Of a stretch of DNA of 64,000 bases, positions 40,694-52,042 are shown in pieces; the stretch's first letter is position 1; every line of letters starts with the position of its first letter. Source of the DNA: Mycosphaerelloides madeirae (Eukaryota; Ascomycota; Dothideomycetes; Mycosphaerellales; Mycosphaerellaceae); the NCBI GenBank assembly GCA_002785995.1, contig NHNV01000005.1, positions 248,001 to 312,000 of the forward strand, read 5' to 3'. The notes under the pieces are model-generated. The model saw only the letters and a program-made list of their open reading frames with translations, did no database searches and was not told the origin of the DNA. A program made the translations under genes and the position numbers.

Positions 40694-41987
40694 ATCGGCG
40701 AGAAGACGCGTCAGAAAATGAGTGCTGTTGGAGGGTTTGAAACGGCAAAGACAGGACGTGCTACCAGCGCACTACAGAAAGAAATAATGAACGAGTTGAG
40801 AGAGACGCAACAGAGAGGACGGCGAAGGGGGCATGTTCTATGAGACACAGAGAGGTGAGGTGTTCATGTTGATCGCCCCTAACACTGGCATCCAGGAATC
40901 CTGAGAAGCGCCCGTGTTTCAGATTTGGTGCGCAGCAGCCATTCGAAAGGCGCGTATCAGCCATGCGATTTCCACCGAGCGAGTCCTGTTGAGATGGTGA
41001 GATGAAAGATCTTGGCATCACGGACAACCGAGCTGATGCGATGGAGGTGCTCGCATTCCCCAGACGGAACACATGATGACATGAGAAGCAGGACGATGAT
41101 TGAAGTTTGGACTTTGAGACTTGAGCCGACGGTCGGCCGTTTTCCCTGGTTCGAGCTTCGACCAACCACCCGTCCAACGTGCGCGTGCGCATTGAGCCTC
41201 GACGACAACATCGATGGCATCTTCTATGATTGTCAGTATCTTCCGATGTCAGCGATCTTGAAGGCCTCGAGAAGACCAAGTGTCTTTCGACTCAAATGGC
41301 CCACCAGATCGCAAGCCACAGCTGCTCTCTCTCCGTAGTTGGTGAAAGCGAGGGATACGAGGTTTGATCAATTGATATTCAAGCGTCACTGTTGCCCTGC
41401 GATGTTGAAGTCAATTAACGATTGATGATGCAAACATCTCAGGTCGTCTTTCGTGTTTCGAGGGACGGTCGCTTCGATCATCAATGTCGTCGAGTTGGCA
41501 TCCAATTGAAGTCGAAAAATGGATGCCAATGGACGGTGCCTGTAGGATGGCGCCGAGGCAAGCCGCATTCAACGGTCAACGTGTCTCGAGGTTTCCAATC
41601 TTCTGGAAACGTGGCCTGCAGTCAGCTCGATGATGGTGGATGAAACATGTTCTACGTGATGTAGCATGTGTGGGATGGGGTCCACATGCATATATTGATG
41701 ATGGTGAAGAGAGTGAAGGAAGCAAGAACGATCACAAGGAAAAGAAGTGTTGCAGGAGCCCCGCGCACGGAGAGACACGGGGAAGCAGCAACAGGGTCCG
41801 ATCTCTCTGGATCTGCAGGGGAGCTACCGAGAAAAGGTTGTTGGACAAGACACGAGGTGCCAGAAAGTGAGAACAGCTGACCTTCCATCCTGATATCTTC
41901 ACCTTCGAACACACTCCCTCTCTTCCCTGCATATTCCCGACAACTCCCTCGCAAATCCACATACCAGAGAGCCTCATAGCACTCGCC
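40694..41987. other. Divergent promoter region
   Basis: 1294 bases between the MscS channel (minus) and the GMPPA-like gene (plus). Frames occur on both strands up to about 170 codons, with skewed composition and no domains. No RNA gene or repeat is visible. Confidence 0.45.
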
Positions 41988-43495
41988 ATGGCCTCGCTGC
42001 AAGTACCCATCCGCGGCGGCAAGTCTGGATCCGCACCCGTCACGAAAGCTGTCATTCTCGTATGTCCAGCCAATATCGCCAGCGCATGGCAACGCAATAC
42101 TGATTGAGTACTGTGCATGCAGGTTGGGGGCCCATCGCGAGGCACTCGATTCCGTCCGCTCTCCCTCGATGTTCCCAAGGTACGTGTGCGCCAGCTTGCA
42201 TCTGTTCCTCGAACCCATTGGACACTTGGTAACAAGTCCTCGTAGCCCCTCTTCGAGATCGCAGGTCACCCCATCATCGAGCACTGCTTTGCCGCCGTCG
42301 CCAAGGTCCCTGAGATCCGCGAGGTCTTCATCGTCGGATACTACGACGAGAGCGTCTTCCGCGACTTCATCAAGGACTGCCAGCGCTCCCATCCTCAGAT
42401 CACCATCCGCTACCTGCGCGAATATCAGGCCCTCGGAACAGCAGGTGGTCTGTACCATTTCCGCGACGCCATCCTCAAGGGACGACCAGATCGTTTCTTC
42501 GTCCTCAACGCCGACGTTTGCTGCTCCTTCCCTCTGGAACAGATGTTGAGACTATTTGAAGAGAAGGATGCAGAGGCTATAATCCTTGGAACAAGAGTGC
42601 CAAATGATACCGCGACCAACTTCGGTTGCATCGTCAGCGATCCACACAGCAAGCGGGTACTTCATTATGTCGAGAAGCCCGAGTCGCACATCTCGAACTT
42701 GATCAACTGCGGTGTCTACCTCTTCTCTACCGAGGCAATCTTCCCCAGCATCAAGAGCGCCATCAAGCGACGAACAGACCGACCGAGACTGCTCTCATAC
42801 CCATCCTCAGACGCCCTAGACTTCCAGCCGATCCCAGACGATGATGGAGAGCGGAACGAGGTGATTCGGTTGGAGCAGGACATCCTCTCAGATCTCGCAG
42901 ACAACAGGGCGTTTTACGTTCTGGAGACCAAGGACTTCTGGAGACAGATCAAGACCGCAGGCTCCGCGGTACCTGCAAACGCTCTCTACTTGATGAAGGC
43001 CTTCCAGCTGCAAGCAGAGGAGCTGGCCAAGCCTTCCGCCAACATCCTGCCTCCAGTCTACATTCACCCAAGCGCAAAGGTCGACCCCACGGCCAAGCTC
43101 GGACCCAATGTATCGGTTGGTCCGCGTGTCACTATCGAAGCCGGCGCGAGAATCAAGGAGGCCATCGTTCTCGAAGACGCCATCATTCGTCACGATGCTT
43201 GCGTATTGTACGCCATTGTTGGCTGGAGCAGCCGTATCGGTGCATGGGCGCGTGTGGAAGGTACTCCCACAGCAGTCCGGGAGCACAGCACCAGCATCAT
43301 CAAAAACGGCGTCAAGGTCCAAAGCATCACCATTCTTGGCAAAGAATGTTCCGTTGCAGATGAGGTGCGGGTGCAAAACTGCGTTTGCCTGCCGTACAAG
43401 GAATTGAAGCGGGTACGTCGATGTTCCAGTGTTGTCTACCTTTAAATGCAGTGACTAACATTTCGCAGGATGTTACCAACGAGGTCATCATGTAA
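41988..43495 (+). CDS. GDP-mannose pyrophosphorylase alpha-like protein (GMPPA)
   Basis: Exons 41988-42059, 42123-42179, 42246-43412 and 43469-43495 give 440 aa; all three introns (63, 66, 56 nt) are GT..AG and phase 0. The last coding exon holds only nine codons (DVTNEVIM plus stop). The N-terminal nucleotidyltransferase fold starts KAVILVGGPSRGTRFRPLS, then VPKPLFEIAGHPIIEH, EYQALGTAGGLYHFRD, FFVLNADVCCSFPL, HYVEKPESHISNLINCGVYLF. A left-handed beta helix of hexapeptide repeats follows (PSAKVDPTAKLGPNVSVG). The GG-PSRGTRF loop and a long insert with LSYPSSDALDF match the alpha paralog, which regulates GDP-mannose synthesis by the catalytic beta subunit rather than acting alone. It acts in the cytosol for glycan supply. 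Confidence 0.9.
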
Positions 43496-43767
43496 AATGA
43501 TGAACTTTCCTTCTACGGTTCATGTTTTATTAGTGGTTGGCAAGATGGCAAGTCGAATAGACTCGAGGTATGCCAAAACCTGAAAGGAAATAGAGACGAG
43601 GCAGGAGGAAAAGTTGCCGACTTCTTAATGGACCTTGATGTGCAAATTGACCGACTTTCCAACTCCAGACCATGCCATGCTAGGGTATCTTCTACGTGTA
43701 TGTGACTTTTGAAGACTGACAATTCATCCCTCCTTCAGATGCATCTTGAACGACGTGTAGCCCTCTC

Positions 43768-44840
43768 TCAATCGAGATCATCATCCTTTCCGCCCGCATG
43801 AGGTGCCGAGGACTCGGGTTTCTCGATTTGCTCAGCCTCCTTGCCATCCTTTGGTTCCAGCGTGAAGACGACGACGAAAAGTGGCTCGTTGGTAGCTCGA
43901 TTCTTGAGCACGTATCTGAGCGTATGCGATCTTGTGGTCAGCCGAGTCAGTCGTTGAAGTTCTGAACGAGCAGCCCGGAATTCGGCAAAGTAGGCAAGGT
44001 CTACAATGAGAGAGATAGACTTACCGGAGTGGTTGGCCGTCCCAATAGCTGATTATCGGAATCGTTATGCCAGGTATCAATCCGTAGCTTGGTAGGCGGA
44101 GAGCGAAATCTGCGAGAGCGTCAGCAACTACAGGCCTCAAATTAGGGGGAGGGATTCTCCTCACCATTGAAATCAAGATACGGATTAAAGAAATCACACG
44201 AATACTCCCTCCCTTTCTCAAACTTAAACTTCTCCAAATTCCCCTTCGTCAAGAAGAATTTCTGTCTCGCCGGTCCCTCCTCCGGTATACTCATCTCTTT
44301 CCTCACAGCCTTTCCATCCCCATCCGCCCCCTCCTCAACAACAACAGTCTCCTCATTCGCCCTCACCTCCTCAACTCTCTCCTGCGCCTTATCATCCTTC
44401 GGTCCAACCCTCAACGTGTTTATCGAGCTTAGCAGCGGTCCGTACAAGTACGGTTCGTCGGCGTAGACGTCACCGTAGAGGCCCGGATCGATGAACCAGG
44501 TTGCGATTTTGAAGGCTTGGTTGAAGCCAGGAGGTAGTTTGTCTTTGATTGGGTGGTCGAAATCGTTGCCGAGTACGATGTCCGCGCCGGAGAGGTCTTC
44601 TTTGGGCGTGAAGGTGAAGGCGAGAGAGTAAAGGTCATGGGAGTGTTTGGCGTGGGAGAAGTAGGGGGAGGTTTTGGGAGAGTCTTTGGGGAGGCCGCGG
44701 TAGTTTTGGATGCGGATGCGGAGGTTAGCTGTGAGGTGCGAGGAGCTGATTTGCGTTGGTTCTTCCGTGTTGATTGGGATGGGCTTTTGGTCGGCGTAGG
44801 TGGGGCCTGCGGTTACTTTGAGTATGTACTTGTCTGCCAT
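43768..44840 (-). CDS. DUF1769 fungal protein of unknown function
   Basis: Exons 44840-44165, 44109-44025 and 43915-43768, with introns of 55 and 109 nt, give 302 aa. The ATG at 44840 opens MADKYILKVTAGP, the usual start of this fungal family; the frame continues upstream without need. Family landmarks are RIQNYRGLP, HDLYSLAFTFTPKED, the metal- or lipid-like region DFDHPIKDKLPPGF, IDPGLYGDVYADEPYLYGP, and near the end REYSCDFFNPYLDFND, LPSYGLIPGITIPIISYW, and RYVLKNRATNEPLFVVVF. The joined exons restore these without gap. The family is conserved in filamentous fungi and yeasts but its biochemical role is not known to me. The second intron (109 nt) is longer than usual here. The gene lies 322 bases from the stop of the homoisocitrate dehydrogenase, on the same strand. 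Confidence 0.88.
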
Positions 44841-45162
44841 GTTTCTGAAGGATGCTCTGTTGTGGTCGTGCTGTTGTTGTCCAACCTGCTGAATGTTGAC
44901 GGCGATATTGATGTTGAGGAAGAAAGTGGGCAGGAATTCGAAAGAATGTCGTGAAAACGTCATGACGCGCCATGGAAGCACTTCGGGAGGGGCGATCCAG
45001 CACGCGACACGCGATTTTGTACTTTGCATGTGATTGAACTGGTATCTTTCCCTTCTCTGCTTTTCGGGGTTCAATTCTAGTCATTAGGAGTACACGCTGG
45101 CCGTCGACGACTCGAGCGTGCCCTTTTCAACCATCAATATTCCAACATTCGTCTTTTGCAGC
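44841..45162. other. Short intergenic region
   Basis: 322 bases between the start of the DUF1769 gene and the stop of homoisocitrate dehydrogenase, both minus. It should hold the DUF1769 promoter and the dehydrogenase 3' UTR. No distinct site is seen. Confidence 0.4.
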
Positions 45163-46393
45163 CTACAAGCGCCTGATGATGTCCCGCAGCACATCCTCCA
45201 TCATGGACTTGCCGCCGAGGTCAGGGCTGAGGTATTTGCCCTCCTTCAGATTGGCATCAATTGCCTGGTAGATGGTGGTTGCGGCCTCAACTTGACCCAT
45301 GAATTCGAGCATCAGACCAACACTTCTCAGCGTGGCAATAGGATTGGCAATGCCCTTTCCTTCAATGTCAGGCGCAGAACCGTGGCAGGGCTCTCCAATC
45401 GCAAAACCGTCTCCAACGTTGGCTGAAGGCACCAAACCTAGCGATCCCACCAACGCTGCAGCTGCGTCCGAGAGAAGGTCTCCGTAGAGGTTTGGTGCTA
45501 CGACGACATCGTATGTGGAAGGCTGGAGGAAGAGCTTGTAGAACATGGAGTCAATGATCTGCTCATCAATTGCAATATTCGCGTCCTTGAACTTCTGCTG
45601 CTCCAGAGCAGTGCGTGCCGTCTGTCGGAACAAGCCGTCCGTTTGGGACAGTACATTGCTCTTGTGTGTAATTGTGACCATGGCTTGTCTCTCCCCGCCC
45701 GTCTTTTCGCGGATTCGCTGTCTTTGAATCGCAATGTCTCCGGCAATCGTGGCTATCCGTGACGAGGCGTGCTCCGAGATGCGCTTTATCGCTTCTGCAA
45801 CCTTGCCCTTGGGTCCATCGTATGTCTTCTCTTCCTTGACATACAAATCCTCCGTGTTTTCGCGAACGATGACAAGGTCGATGGGGTCGGGGAAGGCAGC
45901 GGTCGGTCGAACAGATTTGACGGGTCGGACGTTGGCATACAAATCGAGTTGCTTGCGAAGAGCCACGATTGGGCTGCTGTAACCGGGCACGGCTTTGGTG
46001 GGAGAGCTCACGGCACCGAAGAGAGCACCATCACACTCCTTCTTCAGTGTCTCCACCGTCTTTTCTGGCAATGCTTTGCCAGTCTTGTTGAATGTCTCCC
46101 AACCAGCTTCCAGATCCACGAAGGAGAACTTCAGGCCGAGAGAGGCGGGTAGGGCTTCGAGGATCCGACGTCCTGCGGGAATTACTTCCTTACCAATACC
46201 ATCACCTGTGTGGTGTTAGAGAGAGCTTGGCGAAGGAAGCTGTTCACGTTGTTTCGCACACACGCGACCCAATGCGTTTTCAGTCAGTTTGAACGTACCT
46301 GGGATGAGGCCTATTGTGCGGTTAGCTAATTATTATGGGAAATAGAGGAGCGAAGGCCGTACCTATCCGGAGAGTCTTTGCAGTTACTGCCAT
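45163..46393 (-). CDS. LYS12: Homoisocitrate dehydrogenase (lysine biosynthesis)
   Basis: Exons 46393-46363 (31 nt), 46310-46299 (12 nt) and 46205-45163 give 361 aa. The micro-exon encodes GLIPG and completes RIGLIPGDGIGKEVIPAG, the N-terminal strand and loop of beta-decarboxylating dehydrogenases. VIVRENTEDLYVKEEKTY, RISEHASSRIATIAGDIAIQRQ, the DGLFRQTAR helix, DVVVAPNLYGDLLSDAAAALVGSLG (Mg2+-binding Asp) and EPCHGSAPDIEGKG complete the fold. Val-Arg-Glu-Asn-Thr-Glu and the SSRIATIAG segment separate it from isopropylmalate dehydrogenase. It oxidises homoisocitrate to 2-oxoadipate with NAD+ in the fungal alpha-aminoadipate route. No presequence is obvious, though the yeast enzyme is mitochondrial. 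The gene is head to head with an ATPase gene. Confidence 0.92.
46299..46310 (-). other. LYS12: 12-nt micro-exon of the LYS12 gene
   Basis: Exon 2 of the homoisocitrate dehydrogenase gene is only 12 bases, GCCTCATCCCAG on the coding strand, flanked by introns of 52 nt (46311-46362) and 93 nt (46206-46298), both GTACG..AG and phase 1. It codes for the strand-loop residues needed before GDGIGKE, so it cannot be skipped without frame or fold loss. Confidence 0.85.
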
Positions 46394-46732
46394 CTTGGTG
46401 AAGACTGAAGACTGGTGTGTTCGAGAAAATGATGCTCCTGACAAAAATGGCGAGCTCTCTACCTTTGGAAGCCTCATCCGAGATCGGCTCTCGGCTCCAG
46501 CCTCTCAGGACTTTAAGATTGAAGCCAAGAACGGGCCGCTCCTTCCTGCGTTCAAGGAAAGTTTGTTGGAAGAACGTCCAGGTCTTGTCAGATCTATTTG
46601 AAGAAACAACAACCTCGTCGACCACCTATTGAAATATCACCATGCCGGCATAATGCTCTGCGATCCGCCTCGAATGCGCATTGCCGGCGTGTATCACACC
46701 AGACCCGGATTCAAGATTACGTGATACTCCAA
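46394..46732. promoter_or_regulatory. Bidirectional promoter LYS12 / mitochondrial-type ATPase
   Basis: 339 bases shared by two divergent genes. I looked for the TGASTCA site of general amino-acid control (CpcA/Gcn4) that would be expected for a lysine gene and did not find one here. A frame upstream of the ATPase ATG has no start codon. Confidence 0.5.
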
Positions 46733-48543
46733 ATGGCGTGTATGCGGCCGCTCAATCGGGCTCGACAGCAAGCTGTGGCATCCGCTTTCCGAAACCACAA
46801 ACTGCCACAACATATTGTCGCACCAACAATACAAAAGCGGTTCCAAGGACTGCCGCTCGGCCCACAGCTCCATGGACAACAAGACGATGCCTCCCAGGAA
46901 GAGAGCAAACAAGATCCGAAATCCCAAAAGCAAAATGGCAGAGACAGCACGCTCTTCAAGATGTTCGAATCGGCGCTGACGACTCTGGCCTCTGTCGCAA
47001 TTCTCGGCGTGTTTGGGTACACCTATACGCGGTATTACAAGTATATGGTGTTGCAAAAGATCGAGAATGCTTTCATGCCTGGAGACCCGGTCCTGGATTT
47101 GGCCGCCACAAGCAAACAGGGCACAGCGACAGGCGGGACGGTTCTCTTGGACGAGGACAATCAGCGCGAGCATTGGGTGCTGAGAGACGAGCAGCAGGTC
47201 ATTGATGATATTGTTGCGGGTCGTCTTCGAGGCCAATACCACCTACTCGTCGGCGAGAAAGGAACCGGGAAGTCAAGTATGCTGATCGATGCAATGGCCA
47301 AAGTCAACGGAGAAGGCTGCGCAATGTTCGATGCACATGCGAATCCTGAGATTTTCCGTATCAGACTCGGAAAGGCGCTGGACTTTGAGTTTCATGAGGA
47401 CAATATCGGGTCGCTGTTCTCGATTCGCGGACCTCGCGATGCTGGTGCTATTCTGGACATCGAACGAGCCTTCAACAAGCTGGAGAAAGTCGCTATGGCG
47501 CGTCGCGATCGAGTTGGCAGACCTCTTATCCTTATATTCAACTCGATGCACTTGCTGCGCGATGACGACGGCGGTAAGGACCTATTGGAGCTCATCCAGC
47601 AGCGTGCCGAGCAATGGGCCGCAAGCAATCTCGCAACTGTCATATTCAACTCGGATGACTACTGGATTTACGAACGGCTCAAACAGTATGCTACCAGGAT
47701 GAATGTTATTCGCATTCTTGACCTCAACAAAGAGAGGTCCATAGCAGCTCTGCGGAACTACCGGAGTAAATATCGCAAGGAGCAACCCGAGATGTCCATC
47801 CTCCAAGAGGTGTACGAGAAAGTCGGAGGCCGTATGTCGTACTTGAGCCGAGTGGCTAAGTCCCAAGACATGCTCAAGACTGCAGACGAGATCTGCCAGA
47901 CTGAAAAGGTATGTCCATCTGATCCCTGAGCAGTTGGACAATCGTAGCTGACCAATTTTTATAGACCTGGTTCCTAAATCAGTGCTGGGTCTTGGGCGAG
48001 GAAATGGACGATGATGTGATGGACCAGCAAAAGTATGCGTCCGCCGCCATGGTTCTAGCGAAAGCGCTAGTCGACCGTGAAGAGGAGATGGTCAAAACCT
48101 ACGATCCCGAGCAAGGCCACATCCTGCCCGAGATACCATTGCACGAAGCGCGGTACATCATGACTCGCGCCGACTTCATCCAGGTCAGTTTTCGCAAACT
48201 CTCATACACATCAAACGCATACTGACACACTCTGCAGAGCTACGATGCAATCAACATTTTCGCAATCGACAGCAACGCCATGGTCCGAGCAGATTCGGTC
48301 CCGATGATGAATGCTTTCCGCGAAATCTGCAGAGAGGAAGGTTTCGAGAAACACCTTGAAGCAACGCTGGATCGTATCAGCGCCATTGAGTCGCTTGGAC
48401 GTACGAGAGAGCTCACCATCAAGGACCTGTGGAACAAGGGCAAATACCGAGTTCGAATTGAAGATCCTCGAGGTCGCGGAGCTGGTGGTCTGACGTTCGA
48501 AGTCGAGGCAGCTGAGGAGGAGGAAGAAGCCGGCGACGAGTGA
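46733..48543 (+). CDS. P-loop ATPase with a mitochondrial-type N-terminus, function unknown
   Basis: Exons 46733-47908, 47965-48183 and 48238-48543, with introns of 56 and 54 nt, give 566 aa. The start MACMRPLNRARQQ and the next ~35 residues are basic and poor in acids, like a mitochondrial presequence. One membrane helix lies near 85-103 (LTTLASVAILGVFGYTY). GEKGTGKSSMLIDAM near 170-185 is a Walker A loop, PLILIFNSMHLL near 265-275 a Walker B-like strand ending Asn-Ser rather than Asp-Glu, and the distal part has RIRLGKAL and VGGRMSYLSRVAK, as in AAA_14/AAA-type ATPases. An acidic Glu run closes the C-terminus. Orthologs are widespread in filamentous fungi but, to my knowledge, uncharacterised. 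Membrane-anchored mitochondrial ATPase is my inference. Confidence 0.8.
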
Positions 48544-48694
48544 TCGGATTCCGGGCGGAGGCGGGATTTTGTAGATACCCTGAGCGTTGTTTCGTCTGTT
48601 TCTGCAATGGTATGGATCCTTTTTGCAGCCAATGTCGTGAGTCCGAATAGTGTTGTCGTCCAGACCGTGAGTGGTTTATGTTGAGCCCTCCCTT

Positions 48695-49555
48695 TCATCC
48701 TTTCATCCCGCCCTTCGACTCCGTCCTCGGCTCCGATTCCATCAACGAGCTGGAAGAACTACTCCACAAGGACCTAGACTCGCTCTCCACACCCCTCATA
48801 GCCTCCGCAACAACATCCAGCTTCGCGACCACATCTCTGACCCCACGATCCACCTTTAAGAAGTACGACTCATTCGCCGCCCTTCGCTCGCTCGCAAGCT
48901 TAATATCCATCGCCGTTTCATCCTCCAATTGACTCCTCCCACTCCCTCCTCCACTCCTACTTTGACTCTCATCACTCAGTGCCGTGCTCGCAGAACTCAC
49001 ATCCGTATCTCCCCTCTTTCTCCCCGTCCTCTCGCCCGCTAGCTCATCAGCACCCTTGAAACGATTCACATCTCCGCCCATCTCGCTCAGATTCTGCTGT
49101 GGATGGCTCTCATTACCACGTCCCCACGCTCTCGCGAGCTCTACCTGTGCGCGCCGCAATTCGTCTAGTGCAGCTGCATGACTTTCCCCGAAGACGTGTG
49201 TGGAAGATTGCGCGGTGAGCTCGACTTCGTTGAGGGTGTTTTGCATTTCCCGCCACTTGGCTTCGATGGTTTTCTCAGAGGCTTTTTTGAGGGTGGGAGG
49301 TGCGGCGTCTTGAGTTGAGGCCGGTTTGCTGGGTTCGGGGTTGAAGGGTCGCGAGAGGGCAGATTTGCCGCGGAGTAGAGGGTCGCGAGCTGCGGCTTTG
49401 GAATCATGGGTCGCGGTGCGTGTGATAGAGAGTTGTGAAGCGTTGCGGGATGGAGGGCCAACGAAAAGAGTGGGAGCTGGGAGACGATTGGGTTTGGTAT
49501 TCGCTGTAGGCGACTGTTTGTTGGGAGCGGACATGGTGGCCGCAGTGCTGGACAT
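48695..49555 (-). CDS. Hypothetical coiled-coil protein
   Basis: The ATG at 49555 gives 286 aa (MSSTAATMSAPNKQ; a second ATG seven codons on, at 49534, is equally good, and the frame is open upstream). The N-terminal half is Pro/Ser/Thr-rich and disordered. A helical, charged segment (EKTIEAKWREMQNTLNEVE to ELRRAQVELARAW) and a second near the C-terminus (SYFLKVDRGVRDVVAKLD and AMRGVESESRSLW) look like coiled coils. The end is a Ser run. No known domain is recognised; the layout resembles small fungal scaffold or kinetochore-type proteins, but that is only an impression. It is tail to tail with the ATPase gene, 151 bases between stops. Confidence 0.6.
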   Translation of the reverse strand: MSSTAATMSAPNKQSPTANTKPNRLPAPTLFVGPPSRNASQLSITRTATHDSKAAARDPLLRGKSALSRPFNPEPSKPASTQDAAPPTLKKASEKTIEAKWREMQNTLNEVELTAQSSTHVFGESHAAALDELRRAQVELARAWGRGNESHPQQNLSEMGGDVNRFKGADELAGERTGRKRGDTDVSSASTALSDESQSRSGGGSGRSQLEDETAMDIKLASERRAANESYFLKVDRGVRDVVAKLDVVAEAMRGVESESRSLWSSSSSSLMESEPRTESKGGMKG

Positions 49556-49775
49556 GTTAATTGTGGTTTTCGCTATGATCGAGGGTGCATTGTTGGTTGG
49601 TGTTTGGTAGGGAGCATGTGAGATGTCGATCTGAGATAGAAGCTTCGACCCCACATTCACTACGATCCGCGCTACGAACTAGCGCCATTAGAAATTGTTC
49701 GCGCAATGAGAGCAAAGGCAGCTTCCACCATCTTGACACCTCCCTCCTCTCCAACTCACCGACAATCCCTCACGT

Positions 49776-51497
49776 CTAACACGAAATATCCTCAATCTCA
49801 ATATTCGGCACAATATACGGCTGCACATCATCCCTATGCCTCGTCCTCTGCTCATACGCATACGCAAAGCCAATCAACTCCGCCTCACTCCACTTCGCCC
49901 CCATAAAACTCAAACCAAACGGCACATGCGGCCCCGTAGCCACCAGATTTCCAAACCCATTCATCACAACGGTCGTATTAGCCGGATAAAAGCCCATCGG
50001 GACAGTGACGACGGGACTTCCCACCAGCGCTGGGATGGAAGGACTGAGTTGTGTTGGGAGCAGAACGGCACTGGTGTTTGTGCGTCTCAAGGCGCCAAGA
50101 ATTCCCCCTTCGCCGCCGTAGTAGAGGTTTGTTTGGTAGGCTTTCCAGAAGCGAGGGTCAGTATTATTCCAGGTTTGGCTGAATAGAGCGTCGTCCCAGA
50201 GGAGGGTATCTCTCTCTGGCCAGTCTTCTAGGGGGAAGGAGTGCGTGAAATTTCGCAGCTCGGCTAAGCTATCGATTCCCTGAGGGTTGAATGTGAGTTC
50301 TCCGAAGTAATTGGCCAGATCGCTGATGAAGTCCGCATTGAGCACGAGAGTCTCGTTGTTATCGGACTGCCATGCTTCGAAGGCGGTGAAATTCGCATCA
50401 ACAACTGTCGCTCCAGCAGCTTTGATCTCCTCAACAGCTTTCTCGAAAGCAGCTAGGACCGGCGGGTCGGTATATTGCCCCCAGATCTCAAGCACATTCC
50501 TCGCCACGCCGACACGTGCACCTCGCAATGCCTCGTAATCACAAGCCGCGACGTAGTCCGGCAAGCTCCCGTTGAATGGAATCGCGGAGGTATAGTTGTC
50601 GTGCACATCCGGGCCAGCGATGGCTTGGAGCACATTAGCCGCATCTTTCACCTAGGCAGAAGGGAAGCATGTTAGCAGTTGTCCCAGACATTGGAGTGCC
50701 TTACAGCCTTTGAATTGGCTCACCGATCTGGCCATCGGACCCACTGTATCCTGATGTTGCGAGATGGGAATAACGAGGTATCGACTCGTAAGGCCAACAG
50801 TCGGTTTGATTCCAACAAGATTGTTGATATCAGATGGACTCAAAATCGATCCCGAAGTTTCGGTCCCAAGAGCAGCAAGGGCAAGGCCAATAGAAATCGA
50901 AACACCCGAACCCGAAGACGAACCAGACGGATCCTGTCCAGGATAATAAGCAGCGTACGTCTGCCCTCCATAAGCTGACCACCCGTTACTCGTATTATCA
51001 CTCCTATAATTCGCCCACTGGCTCAGATTAGTCTTCCCAAGGATCACAGCCCCAGCTTTCCTCAGCTTCGCGGCCATGGTCGAATCCCTAGGCACTTTCG
51101 CTCCTAGCAAAGACCACGATCCAGCTGTATTGTTCATCTTGTCATTTGTGGCGATGTTATTCTTGACAAGGATGGGAATTCCATGCAGCGGTCCCAAAAT
51201 CGTCCCGTTGGCCCGGAGAGAATCCAAGGAAGCTGCGATGCTCAGAGCATCTGGGTTGACTTCCGTGACGGCATGGAGAATGCTGTTGACTTCGTGGATA
51301 CGGGCGAAATAGGTCTTGACCAGATCCACACTGGTAAACCAGCCCTTCTCCAGTCCAGTAGCAAGGTCCTCGAGGTCGGCATCGATGAGCGAAGGTATCG
51401 ATCGGTGGTCATGGCCATGAAAGAGTGGTGGCGTCTTGTTGAAAGCAAGGGCAATTTTTACACCGCCCAACAGGACTGTGAGAAGTTGTAAACGCAT
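49776..51497 (-). CDS. Secreted amidase (amidase-signature family)
   Basis: Exons 51497-50724 and 50651-49776, with a 72-nt GTGAGC..CCTAG intron (CTAAC branch), give 549 aa. Residues 1-18 (MRLQLLTVLLGGVKIALA) are a signal peptide. The amidase-signature core has GPLHGIPILVKNNI (catalytic Lys), DPSGSSSGSGVS (cis-Ser) and GTETSGSILSP (nucleophile Ser), i.e. a full Ser-cisSer-Lys triad. LVGIKPTVGLTSR and ISQHQDTVGPMARS are the usual following motifs, and the intron falls straight after the latter. The C-terminal part has GSPVVTVPMGF. It should hydrolyse an amide bond outside the cell; substrate unknown. Many sequons fit secretion. The frame upstream of 51497 lacks a comparable signal peptide. Confidence 0.9.
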
Positions 51498-52042
51498 CCT
51501 GACCCAAGTCCTCAGATCCGAACACGCTCCCAAAGTTACCTCCCTCGCTATATTATATACGACCCCGCCGCCAAACCTCGCGCCGCTCGCGGCGCTCAAG
51601 ATAAGTTCCCATGTATGGCATACTTACGATTCGACCAGCTGCAGCATCCCCGGCCGCCGCGTGTGTCCCGGTGCGGCGTGAGATGGCAGTCGTCATGACT
51701 CGAAGCATGAGCCTATCACAGCCCCGGTGCGATACAACTGCTAGGGATCTTCTTCGCTGTGCAGGAAGGGAAGGATGGGTGAGGTGTGGAGCTCATTCCC
51801 GAAAAGGCAGCTCGGGCGAACCCGTTCAGAAGAGGGCAGACAGCATGAACTTGTTCTGTCTTTTGTGTTGTTATTATCTGTCGAGGAACCTCCAGTCATC
51901 TGCCAACAGTCCATCTGATCACAGCAGTCTTCTTGAATAACTCCCTAACGCTAAGCCATGCGCATATTCTGTTGATACCTCGAATTCCACCAACGCCTAT
52001 GCTAACAATTGATTAGTGTACAACAAAAGAAACCTTCTGAAT
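51498..52042. other. Intergenic region between two minus-strand genes
   Basis: 545 bases between the amidase start and the Cac2 stop. The amidase promoter has a TATATTATATAC stretch near 51548-51559, about 50 bases before its ATG, a plausible TATA region. No other feature. Confidence 0.5.
51548..51559 (-). promoter_or_regulatory. TATA-like stretch before the amidase gene
   Basis: A run of alternating T/A (GTATATAATATA on the minus strand) about 50 bases upstream of the ATG at 51497. Position and base composition fit a TATA box with a short leader. Unconfirmed. Confidence 0.4.

Noticed and set aside
41140..41170. A GGTTCGAGCTTCGACC stretch reminiscent of a tRNA B box.
   Set aside because: No A box or cloverleaf could be built around it.
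35218..41541. A 16-base exact repeat, CCAATGGACGGTGCCT, at 35218-35233 and 41526-41541.
   Set aside because: One shared 16-mer is about what is expected by chance in 64 kb; the flanks do not match.
41652..42458. A 268-codon open frame on the minus strand overlapping the GMPPA-like gene, with a hydrophobic C-terminus.
   Set aside because: It runs antisense over three well-supported exons and their introns; its composition is unlike that of real proteins and no domain is seen.
43768..46393. A possible functional pair of the DUF1769 gene and LYS12 on the same strand.
   Set aside because: 322 bases between them with no shared regulatory sign; fungal neighbours on one strand are usually independent.
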